Part shown: piece after piece, positions 1-8,885 of the stretch
Numbering within the stretch: position 1 is the first letter of the stretch
Layout: the number at the start of each line of letters is the position of its first letter
Assembly (NCBI GenBank): GCA_022749755.1
Contig: CM040446.1
Coordinates: forward strand, 3,712,966-3,776,965
Direction of reading: 5' to 3'
Length of the DNA stretch: 64,000 nt
Source: Azadirachta indica
Taxonomy: Eukaryota > Streptophyta > Magnoliopsida > Sapindales > Meliaceae
Made by a program: the position numbers and the translations under genes
The notes under the pieces: generated by a model
The model's database searches: none
The model's input: the letters and a program-made list of their open reading frames with translations, nothing else
What the model was told of the DNA's origin: nothing

Positions 1-859
1 CTGCCATGGATTTGGTTCTCAGAAAGTTCTAACACCTCTAATTGGTGTAGAAGTCTAAAGAAGTATGAGAACTCACTTTTGTTGCCGGCGGATAAACCCG
101 AAAACAAATTTTGGAAAATAAAGAGTTGACTTGTAATGTGTTCACTGATAGACTATTATGACAAAGATCAGGAAATTGTATTTTTTGGAATTTTGTGAAC
201 ATAGAAAGTTGTATTGCACCCGCTGAAATTATTTGAATAAAGATCAAGATAGGTTAAATTCTCAAACTCAAATATTGAACTTGGAATTGAGCCGATTAGT
301 TGGTTGCTACGGCGGCTAATTTTCTGTAGAAATGGTAGAGTAAACAGCTATGATGGAATAATTTCTCAAAAAAAGTTATAAGATAACAAAATAGTTTTTA
401 ATTTCGAAGTCTACTAAGGCAGTATGGGATTGGATTAGTTAGTTAATTATATGTAAAGAGTAAATAAGAAAGCTGCGATAGGTTGACAAAAACATCCGGA
501 ATTGAACCTGTTAACTGATTAAATGAAAAATCTAAATAAAAAAGTTGCGATAGATTAATACTTCGAAGATTTAAATATTGGAGCTTAAGATTTGAAAGAG
601 ACGACAGAACAAGACTTGTACTTATACTGTTGCATGAGAGATCCAAATGAGTTAGTTGCGTGAGGGTTACCCAGTGAAGCGGGAATTGATCAAATAAAAT
701 TACTGTAAAAGAAATTAAGGAGTTTCAGACTAGGGAACAAGTTAAAATCAAGAGAAATGCGAGATTGATTGAAATCATTGAAAACTAGGTTGAGAATTTT
801 AGGTGAGAAAGAAAGAAAAGGCTATTGTTTAAAGGGATGTTACCGTGAAGGCAGCTACA
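1..859 (-). pseudogene. LRR receptor-like protein pseudogene, body fragment
   Basis: This is the leucine-rich-repeat part of a Cf/RLP-type receptor-like protein, decayed and running off the left edge of the window. Reading leftward from 859, the conceptual peptide has the usual start of the LRR domain (a C-S-C-L-H-G-N-I-P segment), then LRR units such as LDFSFNQLTGSIPD (443-646) and a more degraded unit (38-247). An in-frame TGA at 690-692 replaces the Gly of an expected G-S-I-P motif, and the frame shifts at least once before 646. The N-terminal part of the same gene lies at 5783-6086 beyond the inserted retrotransposon. Intact family members are plasma-membrane proteins in defence or development. 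Function is lost here. Assignment to the RLP family is firm; orthology is not resolved. Confidence 0.8.
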
Positions 860-1139
860 TGTCACGCGCCCAGCGGAGAGGCACGTGCGGCACCCTCGTA
901 GACCCCCATGTCGAGGGTAAGCCTTGTTATCCCGTCGCATATTTAACTGGTTTCGGCCTACCTTGGCCTCATCAGGAGGACGGCTTCAGTCCCCGACCAG
1001 TTCGGGCAGGGGTGGTCTAAGTCCCCTCTACATGATAGCCCTTGAGACTGAAGCCGACTTTGCACCATGAAACATCAATGTGCTTGAGTTGTCACACCCC
1101 AGCACACCCAGCCAACATGCGATTTCTTGTGCCGTGACA
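860..1139 (-). repeat. 3' LTR (LTR-A) of the retrotransposon
   Basis: A 280-bp LTR, identical to the copy at 5499-5778 except for one base (C at 893 against T at 5532). Ends are TG...CA with a 7-bp inverted terminus TGTCACG/CGTGACA. It is preceded by TACA, the target-site copy. No convincing TATA box is seen in either copy. Confidence 0.95.
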
Positions 1140-1602
1140 TTCTCCACCACCGAAAATCGTGCACGTCCTCGTGCACGCGGCCATCTTCAAATTTTTCGCC
1201 AGCTCAATTGGTAGACCATCGAGGTCCTACCCTGCAGCCGCTCCACTCCATAACGCCCATCTCCTCCGGGCTAAGGAGACTCCCATAAAGAGAACACGAT
1301 AACACCACGTCGTGCGGGCACGCCATCCTCGACGTACGGTGGTAGCAGTGCTTGGCGTAGATGAGGCGCTATGCGGTTGCCTTTCAAACCACTATGCTCA
1401 TCTTCCCCCCCAGGAAGATCCCCATACCGCAGGACACATCATTGTGCGAGCACGCCCACATTCGAGGCTGCGTGGCGAAGGGTCACACAATAGACACCTC
1501 GTTTTCCCTCGCCCAATCTTACGGGCTAATATCCTCGGCCATCTCGGTGGATTCCCACAGGAGTCAGGAACGTAGCGAGATTTTGCGGAAATTCTCGTTC
1601 CT
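1140..1602 (-). other. Remnant internal DNA between LTR-A and the inner primer-binding site
   Basis: About 460 bp with no ORF of its own. Read on the minus strand, the left end has a GGTGGTGGAGAA polypurine-like tract (1140-1151) touching LTR-A. The DNA just before it resembles the 3' end of a related pol gene: it has a gtgcacgtcctcgtgcac block like the gcgacgtcctcgtcgc block at 2259-2275 near the end of the intact ORF. The right end looks like a 5' leader running from the primer-binding site at 1603-1614. I infer a deletion join between the leader of one element and the 3' end of another. Confidence 0.6.
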
Positions 1603-1614
1603 GCTCTGATACCA
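1603..1614 (-). other. Inner primer-binding site (initiator tRNA-Met type)
   Basis: On the minus strand this reads TGGTATCAGAGC, the classic plant retrotransposon primer-binding site complementary to the 3' end of initiator tRNA-Met. It lies 2 nt from the inner LTR (1617-2240), so that LTR sits in the position of a 5' LTR with respect to this site. Confidence 0.85.
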
Positions 1615-1616
1615 TC

Positions 1617-2240
1617 TGTCACGGCCTCACTCTCTTCACTCGCTTCGACCGTGCGGCGCTTAGCAACTCCGCTCACTAAGCAAGCCTTCGACACCCGCAA
1701 TGCGCTAAATCGGAAGCTTATGAATAGAAGAGAGAGCAATAAGAGTTTGAGTGAAGAGTGATTTACAACTCAAGTTTATTGCTTAATTGCTTAATCACTT
1801 GGTTGCTTGGTTTGGCCAAATGAGGCCTCACCTATTTATAGGAAAACTTACATAAAATGGACGGCCTAGATTGCACCTCACAATGCACTTTTGAGGGCTA
1901 GGATTGGCCTTCTAGAAATGTCCTAGAAAATATCTACACAATTGTCAAAATGGTAATGTTATCTACACAATTCTAGAACTTGGGCTAATTGGGCCACCAT
2001 TCTAGAAGTTGGGCTAGTTGGGCTAACATTGGGCTATAAGTACAATAATTCCAATAAGGAAGAATATATGGATCTTTGGCCCAAATGCCTTATTTCCCCA
2101 CTTAACCCGTTCTATCGACGAGTCTTATTACCAACGCTCATGTGCCCGTTTGTCCCGGATTTTCCCTCGCGCGAATTCTGTCCGCACAACGTCTTGGTCA
2201 CGGTTACTGTTCATGGGCACTATTCACGCGGGGCGTGACA
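1617..2240 (-). repeat. Inner 624-bp LTR (LTR-B), single copy
   Basis: Begins TGTCACG and ends CGTGACA like LTR-A, but the body is different and longer. On the minus strand it is preceded by a polypurine tract (2241-2251) and followed by a primer-binding site (1603-1614), so it occupies both a 3' and a 5' LTR position. It contains a TATA-like site at 1831-1842. No second copy is in the window. Confidence 0.85.
1831..1842 (-). promoter_or_regulatory. TATA box of LTR-B
   Basis: On the minus strand this reads CCTATAAATAGG, a strong plant TATA motif within LTR-B, correctly oriented to transcribe towards 1617 and beyond. Confidence 0.6.
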
Positions 2241-2251
2241 TCCTCCCCCAC
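2241..2251 (-). other. Polypurine tract of the polyprotein element
   Basis: On the minus strand this reads GTGGGGGAGGA, directly after the ORF stop codon and touching LTR-B. It marks the site of plus-strand priming in LTR retrotransposons. Confidence 0.85.
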
Positions 2252-5200
2252 CTAAATGCGCGACGTCCTCGTCGCGGCTTCCTCACGGAACCTCTTTATG
2301 TGCTCTTGGAATTGCCATAGTGCATCTTCATGCTCCCATGTAGCCTCGCTTTCGGGCAATCCCTTCCACTTGATGAAATATTCCGTGTAGTTCGGCACTC
2401 CTCGCTTTCGAACTCGTCGATCTGCAAGAATACACTCAACCTCCTTTTCGAAAGAGGTTACCACAGCAGTTGGAGCCCGTTTTGACTCCCCTCGGCTCGG
2501 GTCTTCCTCGTCTCCATGGTAAGGCTTTAACATGCTTACATGGAAGACGGGGTGAATCTTCAATTTAGAGGGAAGAAGAACTCGATATGACACCTTGCCC
2601 ACTTTCTTTATGATCGGAAATGGCCCTTCATAACGTCGAACCAATCCCTTGTGTACTTTCCGCAATGTCTTGAATTGTTGGGGCAAGAGTTTCACCATGA
2701 CTTGGTCCCCCTCTTGGAACTCCACGTCCCTTCGGTTATTGTCCGCCCACTTCTTCATCTTCTTAGCCGCCTTATCTAGGTATGCCCTAGCTAAATCGGC
2801 TTGTTCATGCCATGCCTTGGCGAACTTGAAGGCTCCCGGACTTTTTCCATCATAACTTGAGGCTAGTGCATGTGGAGTCGTCGGTTGTCGTCCCAACACA
2901 ATCTCGAACGGACTCCTATTAGTTGCCTCGCTCCGCTGCAAGTTATAAGAAAATTGAGCCACATCTAGCAACTTGGCCCAATCCCTTTGGTTGGCACTCA
3001 CATAGTGCCTCAAGTATAATTCGAGCAGTGCATTGACACGCTCGGTTTGTCCGTCACTTTGAGGATGAAAGCTTGTAGAAAAATTAAGGTCCGTTCCAAG
3101 TAGCTTGAATAACTCGGACCAAAACTTCCCGGTAAACCGTGGATCGCGATCACTTACAATATTATTCGGCACTCCCCAAAGCTTCACCACATGCTTTAGG
3201 AATAATTTTGCAGCTTCTTCCGCTGTGCAATCCGTAGGTGCCGGTGTAAAAACCGCGTATTTGCTAAAACGATCCACCACCACAATGATACTTCCATACC
3301 CCTCCGATTTCGGTAGTGACGTGATGAAATCCATGGAAACGCTTTCCCATGGCTTGTTTGGAATCGGTAATGGCTCAAGTAACCCACCGGATGCTCGTTG
3401 CTCAATTTTGTCTTGTTGGCACACAAGACATGTCCGCACGTAGGCCTCGACATCTTCTCGCATCCTTGGCCAATAGTACGAGTTTTCCAACAAAGCATTG
3501 GTGCGCTTAGCCCCGGGGTGTCCAGCCCACTTGGAATCATGGCATTCCTTGATAAGCTCTTTCCTCAAGCCACCCCACTTCGGCACAAATATTCGCCTCC
3601 CCTTGGCGTAGAGCAATCCGTCATCAAGCCAAAACCGTCTTGTCTTCCCCTCGTGTGCGAGCACCACTATATTTTTGGCTAGAGGGTCTCGGGTCAATCC
3701 TTCTTTGATCCTCCCTACTAGCTTTCCCTCGGGAATGCTTAAGTTAATGGTCGAGAGTGTCTTAGTCTCCACCTTACTTGCTCTTATCATCGGAACCATG
3801 CATGCCTTGCCTCCATCAAGGATGCACATGGTGTTGGCAAATGGTACCGGTACGACCTTCATTTGATCGAAGAAATCCATTCCAAGCACAATTTTGTGGT
3901 CGTCCATAGGTACTACCGACCAATCTACCGGTCCTTTCCATTCTCCGATGGTGGTTTCAACCTTCTGCGCTACACCTTTGATTGGTCTAGCGACCGAATT
4001 TACTGCCTTCATGGTGCCGCCTTTGTTGGTCACCTTGAGACCTAGTCGTTTGGCCTCGTCAACCTGCACAAAGTTATGTGAGGCACCAGTATCAACTAAG
4101 GCTTTTGTGCGTACCTTGTTGATCACCACATCAACATAGATAAGCCCCTTTGCTTGTGCCTCCGGAACTGCTCGAATGGCATTGAGTAGTTGCAAAGAAC
4201 CCATCGCCGCGTCACCCTCTCGACTTGGTGGTTCCTCCGCACGAGCCACCATGGCGTTCAATGCCTTCCTCTTCGGACAATCCCGCATCCAATGAGGACC
4301 ATCGCAAAAGTAGCAATTTCGAGAAGGTTTGGAATCCCTCTCTTTGTCATTCCTCGGCTTCTCTTTGCCGATAGGTGGTTTGCGGAAACCATCTCCTTGC
4401 CATTTGCTATGGTCTCCCCCACCTTTACCTTGGCCACCCTTCTTGTCCTTGGCCTTGGTATTTGATCGCTCACTTGAGTAATCAGTGAGAGTCTCCGCAA
4501 CGGCTATGGCGGTTGCGAGATCTTGCACACTTCGTCTCCTAAGCTCCGTCTTTGCCCATCCTTGGAGCCCATCCATGAAGAAAAAGAGTGAATCCTTGTC
4601 GCTCATATCCGGAATCTCTAACACCAAGCTAGTAAACTCCTTGATGTAGTCCCGCAAGCTTCCGGATTGTTTGAGGCGTCGCAACCGGCCTCGTGCTTCC
4701 TCTTCGGCATTTTCCGGATAGAATTGCCGCTTGAGTTCCCGCTTGAAATCATCGAAGGTTTCGATGGTGCATGTCCCTTTACCAATGTCACCGTACCTCC
4801 TTCTCCACCACAACATAGCCACATCGGTTAGATAATGGGTAGCGGTACGTACCTTGGTTTGTTCATCGGTGATGCCCATCACTTCGACATATTGTTCGAT
4901 TCCCCACAAGAAGTTGTCCACGTCCTTGGCACTCCTCGAGCCATTATAGGACTTGGGCTTGGGGACATCGACTCTTGGTGCTTCACGTGTGGTAGTCATC
5001 CCGCTTGCTGCCGCACGCTTGCACAAAGCCACATCCTCCTTAATTGTGGCGAGTTCCCTATCAATGTAGGCTCGGATGTCCCTAAACATACGGTCGTGAA
5101 CCGCTAGCAACTCTTGCTTGAAGGCATCCTCGAGCTTGGCGGTAGACACCTCCACTACCTCACGAAGAGCATTGTCCTCCGCTTCCAACCCGTCGAAGCG

Positions 5201-5392
5201 CTGCTCCATCTCGTCAAGGCGTGAGTCTACACTTGCCACGAAAGCTTCCACGCTAGCTACTCGAGCGTCCAAGCCAGCCACCATGTCCTTGGACTGCGCC
5301 CTCTTGCTTCCACCCTTGGTAGGACGTTGCTCGTCACGTCCCCGCACTTGGACTTCCTCACCTGCAATGGTAACGTCGGAAACGTTGGCCAT
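2252..5392 (-). CDS. gag-protease-integrase-chromodomain polyprotein lacking RT/RNase H
   Basis: A single open frame of 1046 aa. Order: N-terminal coiled-coil-like segment (about 40-125), retrotransposon gag domain (about 150-310), CCHC zinc knuckle (C360, C363, H367, C372), aspartic protease with LVDTGAS (D434) and LGMDFF (503-508), then directly integrase: HHCC zinc site (H618, H625, C655, C658) and the catalytic triad D688, D748, E784 with D-35-E spacing. A C-terminal chromodomain (about 984-1030, with YFIKWKGLPESEATWE) marks a chromovirus, perhaps Galadriel-like. Normal members have roughly 450-550 aa of reverse transcriptase and RNase H between protease and integrase; here that block is missing in frame, with the join near residues 540-557. 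No stop or frameshift is present. The start ATG at 5392 lies about 90 nt after the primer-binding site. Confidence 0.93.
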   Translation of the reverse strand: MANVSDVTIAGEEVQVRGRDEQRPTKGGSKRAQSKDMVAGLDARVASVEAFVASVDSRLDEMEQRFDGLEAEDNALREVVEVSTAKLEDAFKQELLAVHDRMFRDIRAYIDRELATIKEDVALCKRAAASGMTTTREAPRVDVPKPKSYNGSRSAKDVDNFLWGIEQYVEVMGITDEQTKVRTATHYLTDVAMLWWRRRYGDIGKGTCTIETFDDFKRELKRQFYPENAEEEARGRLRRLKQSGSLRDYIKEFTSLVLEIPDMSDKDSLFFFMDGLQGWAKTELRRRSVQDLATAIAVAETLTDYSSERSNTKAKDKKGGQGKGGGDHSKWQGDGFRKPPIGKEKPRNDKERDSKPSRNCYFCDGPHWMRDCPKRKALNAMVARAEEPPSREGDAAMGSLQLLNAIRAVPEAQAKGLIYVDVVINKVRTKALVDTGASHNFVQVDEAKRLGLKVTNKGGTMKAVNSVARPIKGVAQKVETTIGEWKGPVDWSVVPMDDHKIVLGMDFFDQMKVVPVPFANTMCILDGGKACMVPMIRASKVETKTLSTINLSIPEGKLVGRIKEGLTRDPLAKNIVVLAHEGKTRRFWLDDGLLYAKGRRIFVPKWGGLRKELIKECHDSKWAGHPGAKRTNALLENSYYWPRMREDVEAYVRTCLVCQQDKIEQRASGGLLEPLPIPNKPWESVSMDFITSLPKSEGYGSIIVVVDRFSKYAVFTPAPTDCTAEEAAKLFLKHVVKLWGVPNNIVSDRDPRFTGKFWSELFKLLGTDLNFSTSFHPQSDGQTERVNALLELYLRHYVSANQRDWAKLLDVAQFSYNLQRSEATNRSPFEIVLGRQPTTPHALASSYDGKSPGAFKFAKAWHEQADLARAYLDKAAKKMKKWADNNRRDVEFQEGDQVMVKLLPQQFKTLRKVHKGLVRRYEGPFPIIKKVGKVSYRVLLPSKLKIHPVFHVSMLKPYHGDEEDPSRGESKRAPTAVVTSFEKEVECILADRRVRKRGVPNYTEYFIKWKGLPESEATWEHEDALWQFQEHIKRFREEAATRTSRI

Positions 5393-5484
5393 TCCTTTTG
5401 ATAGAGTTTCCCTTCACGCAACTTTTGATTCGAAAGCTCCCTCTCAACAAGGTCTCCGCTCAACCTTGTGTTGCTCAACCTTGA

Positions 5485-5496
5485 GCTCTGATACCA
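5485..5496 (-). other. Outer primer-binding site (initiator tRNA-Met type)
   Basis: On the minus strand this reads TGGTATCAGAGC, 2 nt inside the 5' LTR-A (5499-5778). Same motif and spacing as the inner site at 1603-1614. Confidence 0.9.
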
Positions 5497-5498
5497 AC

Positions 5499-5778
5499 TG
5501 TCACGCGCCCAGCGGAGAGGCACGTGCGGCATCCTCGTAGACCCCCATGTCGAGGGTAAGCCTTGTTATCCCGTCGCATATTTAACTGGTTTCGGCCTAC
5601 CTTGGCCTCATCAGGAGGACGGCTTCAGTCCCCGACCAGTTCGGGCAGGGGTGGTCTAAGTCCCCTCTACATGATAGCCCTTGAGACTGAAGCCGACTTT
5701 GCACCATGAAACATCAATGTGCTTGAGTTGTCACACCCCAGCACACCCAGCCAACATGCGATTTCTTGTGCCGTGACA
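5499..5778 (-). repeat. 5' LTR (LTR-A) of the retrotransposon
   Basis: A 280-bp copy matching 860-1139 with one mismatch. Followed by TACA (5779-5782), the second target-site copy. Confidence 0.95.
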
Positions 5779-5780
5779 TA

Positions 5781-5818
5781 CAGCTAAGGTGGAGGCAGCT
5801 ACAGCTAAGGTGGAGGCA
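5781..5818. repeat. 21-bp tandem duplication beside the insertion
   Basis: Two nearly complete copies of a 21-bp unit beginning cagctaaggtggaggcagct, within the receptor-like pseudogene and touching the target duplication. The DNA left of the element (851-859) ends with the last bases of the same unit (gcagctaca), so the duplicated unit is at the insertion target itself. Confidence 0.85.
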
Positions 5819-6086
5819 ATCACGGGACCATCGTCATATCACAAGTTACTCCATCCCATGAGCAGCAATCAGTTTCCTCTTTCCAATACTTCATCTTTGA
5901 ATAAGAATATTGTCGATGCATTAATAGATCACAAAGATCAGAAGAATATTTGTCAAAGGAAAAGAGTTTCTTAAACTGCCGCAATGCAGAACTCTGGTCA
6001 TGAGAACAAAGTTTTGCGTAACTCCCAGAATAGAAGAGCAGTAATTGGAGGCAGAAAAGTTGGCAAGACAATGTTATCCAACCCAT
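5783..6086 (-). pseudogene. LRR receptor-like protein pseudogene, N-terminal fragment
   Basis: The start of the same receptor-like gene that continues at 859-1. From ATG at 6086 it encodes a signal peptide (MGWITLSCQLFCLQLLLFYS) and an LRR N-terminal cap: CSHDQSSALRQFKKLFSF, then W-K-E-E-T-D-C-C-S-W-D-G-V-T-C-D, the standard paired-cysteine motif of this family. After that motif the frame is lost in the duplicated 21-bp unit, where one base appears missing relative to an expected V-I-G-L-D-L-S-C. The frameshift and the retrotransposon both disable the gene. Family is clear; whether the frameshift preceded the insertion cannot be told. Confidence 0.85.
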
Positions 6087-7390
6087 TTTTCTTTATGAAT
6101 TAAATTACAAGAACAGAGATGATTTAAAATAGATGAGGAATTGGGAGTTGATACTATAACTATTCTCTACCTTGTGACAAATACAAGGAAACTAAAAAAA
6201 TAGTAGAGATTTAATGGTTAGTCAATGCTGCCAGTATTCTACCGTGTGAAAAGGAAATTAAGTCTGTCCATTTTATCTCTAAAAATCTATTATTGAAATC
6301 TCAATCCTAAGTCTCCATCTCAGTGTTGGCCATAAGTTTCTACGAAGTAACATTCAAATTTCCCACGTTTACACTCTATGTAGGATCGGAAGGTGAGATA
6401 ATGATACTGAACGGTTAATATTTGGCACAAGGTAAATCTTGGTCCCAGACATTTTCTTTCCTGTAATTCCAATTTCCAGGGAAATATCTCCAAGAACTTG
6501 CTATATCTGATATAGTTAATTATCGATTAATAAGAAGATATGTATACATATGGTGATACAAATAATTGGTGCAGAGCATTCTAAAGATGAAGCTCCCGAA
6601 TGTTCCAGATTGCTAAGGTATACTATGATGAATCTGAAGATGTTAGTCCTATTTCTATTTTTGTTTGTTTAATTTTTTTTCCCCAAATTTTATGATTCCA
6701 CGCAAATGTTTCAACAGGAAATGTCAACTGTCTCTCTTTCTCTCTCTCCTCTTCTTGGCTCTAATCATAGTCTCTCCCTTCCCTTATGAATGATAATGAG
6801 TTGAATGTATCCTTTGATTGTTGACTATCCAGATTCCGAACAACTCTAGGCTACATCAGTACATTAAAATATAGTGGCTATGGAGAATGGATGTGTGAAA
6901 AATGTGTATCCAAAAAAAAAAAACAAGGAGTGTGTGCGAAAATGGCTGTATAAAAATAATCAAAATTAGAAAAGTCTCCGCGAAAATATGGAGTATACAT
7001 CTTGCCCAATGCTTCTTCAACCAGTGCAAGAAAACGAACGAGGGTAGGAACTAGTATGGGGTGTGTCAAACGTGTATCTGAAAAAAGAAAAAAGGAAAAA
7101 TAGTCTGTGTGAACAAGTGTGTATAAAAATAAGAACTCATTTTTTGTGACATTTTATATGATGCCTAAACGATAACAATTCTTCATAAGAGATTCAAGCC
7201 GGAAGGAAGATATGGCATTTTATGTGATGATGTAGATTGATGAAATAAAATCAAGACCAAATTTTGCAAACAAAGTCCTAGGGCCAACTGGGGTCCAGTT
7301 GTTTTGAAAATGCCCATGGACCATGTCTTTTTGTAAGCATTATAGAGAGTCGTGATCCTTTTTTGCATACTCATTTTGTGATTGATCTTT
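6087..7390. other. Intergenic, no gene seen
   Basis: AT-rich DNA upstream of the receptor-like pseudogene. Short ORFs only, none recognisable. It presumably includes the old promoter of that gene. Confidence 0.5.
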
Positions 7391-8142
7391 TAGAGCGTTT
7401 CAGGTCCAACTTCAAATTTGAGCTCAAGACGTTTGTATATGTAATTTGAGTTAGGCTAATTTGAAATTAACGTAAGAGAATTAGTTTAGTATTTGATAAA
7501 TTTTATATTTAAAAATATTTTATTAATATTTAATAAATTTTATTGTTAAAATATTATAATAATATAAATGATTAAAATAGATATATAATATTGAATATAA
7601 TATTTATATATACATAGTGTAAAATAATTTATAATAAAAAAATATTTATTTTTATTATCAAATAATGTAATTTTAATATTGTGTGATTTCAAAATCTAAC
7701 GAAAAAATTCAAAAGAAATGAATAGATTAAGGTATTAAAATAAATCAACAAGCATTAAAATAAATTAACAAAAAATAAAATATCGACTTTCATGATGATT
7801 GTGCAAGAATAGTGCTTGAACTAGAAAATTATATTTTAAAAAAAATTTATGTGAAAAAAATAAATAAAATAAATGGTTTAAATACTTAAACTTCATTAAG
7901 GATAATTTTAAATTTATATAAATTAGGCAGGAATATAAATAAAATTATAAAGATAGGTAAAACAAATTTTAAAAATCAGATTTTGAAAAGTATGTAAATA
8001 ATTGCTTTTCAAAATTTATTTTAAGATAATAAATTTTAAATAAAAATAATTTAAAAAAAAAGTAACTAAACACATGAAAAAGCTTTTGACGATTAAAAAT
8101 TACTTATTAACTTTTTTACGGTAATCTCAAACGGACTCTTAG
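7391..8142. repeat. Possible MITE-like AT-rich element
   Basis: A very AT-rich block of about 750 bp whose ends are imperfect inverted repeats: left end AGAGCGTTTCAGGT, right end (reverse complement) AGAGTCCGTTTGAGAT. No coding capacity. Probably a non-autonomous DNA transposon; the target duplication is not clear. Confidence 0.4.
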
Positions 8143-8718
8143 TCATGAAAGAAGAAGTTCCCGTGCCTAAACACAATAAATATCAATTGCATAACGTAAT
8201 TGATGCTCTTTTAACACAAATGCACATTTACACAATTATATATTCTTCCCTTTCGTATATATTTTCACGATCCCAGGTGAGCGATTCTGTGCTTTCTCGG
8301 TGAAGGCTCTTGTTCATCCAAAACCCTCGGTTAAATGAGTAGCTGAGGACAAAGTTTTTAAGCTCAGATCCGCAAATGAATGGCGAACACCCAACTTATT
8401 TATTATTGAATATGTCTTATATATCAAAATTTTGTTAACATCCAATATGTGTATAAATTAAAAGAATAATGTATCATTTACGTTCTTAATTTATATATTT
8501 TATTAGCTAATTATGTGGTTTTTTTCAAGTGAATCTATGAATGTTTCGTTAATTTTTGAAGGTCCATGGACAAAAATAAAAATGCGTTATTAACAAAATA
8601 AATAAATAAATAATGATATAAAAATGCTTAAGGAAATATAAAAACTAGAGATTGGAACTTAGACAACTTGCATAGATACATGCAATTCATGAAACTTCTG
8701 TTTGGCCATTAAATATGA

Positions 8719-8726
8719 CCACGTGG
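8719..8726. promoter_or_regulatory. G-box upstream of the plastid membrane protein gene
   Basis: CCACGTGG, a perfect palindromic G-box about 160 bp before the ATG at 8886. G-boxes bind bZIP and bHLH (PIF/HY5 type) factors and are common in light-regulated nuclear genes for plastid proteins, which fits the downstream gene. Regulation is inferred from the motif only. Confidence 0.45.
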
Positions 8727-8885
8727 CAAACTCTGTGTCAGGAAATGGATGAGCTTTACTGTTTTGCTCTAAGGTCGAAGTACAAAATATCTGCAGCAAT
8801 CCTTATACTTTCATTTCTGACAAAAGAGACCTTAACTGAAACAACTGATATCAGTGCAGTTTCCGAAAATCAACGGAAATAAAAC

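Larger units (their letters stand above)
860..5778 (-). mobile_element. Ty3-type chromovirus LTR retrotransposon, RT-less and chimeric
   Basis: The element is transcribed on the minus strand. Order in that direction: 280-bp LTR (5499-5778), primer-binding site (5485-5496), one ORF with gag, protease, integrase and chromodomain (2252-5392), polypurine tract, an unrelated 624-bp LTR (1617-2240), a second primer-binding site (1603-1614), about 450 bp of remnant, polypurine-like tract, and the second 280-bp LTR (860-1139). LTR ends are TGTCACG...CGTGACA. The target duplication is TACA (856-859 and 5779-5782), 4 bp where 5 is more usual for this superfamily. It inserted into the receptor-like pseudogene. 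Reverse transcriptase and RNase H are absent, so any movement needed enzymes from another element. The outer LTR pair and target duplication show that the whole block transposed as one unit. Confidence 0.93.

Noticed and set aside
1398..1739. 113-codon minus-strand frame
   Set aside because: It runs across the LTR-B edge and inner primer-binding site; no domain, so a chance frame.
5118..5540. 140-codon plus-strand frame
   Set aside because: It is antisense to the gag coding region and runs into the LTR; a shadow frame.
7391..8142. Same family as the two-copy MITE at 40308 and 62784
   Set aside because: Its ends (AGAGCGTTT) and internal order do not align with that family.
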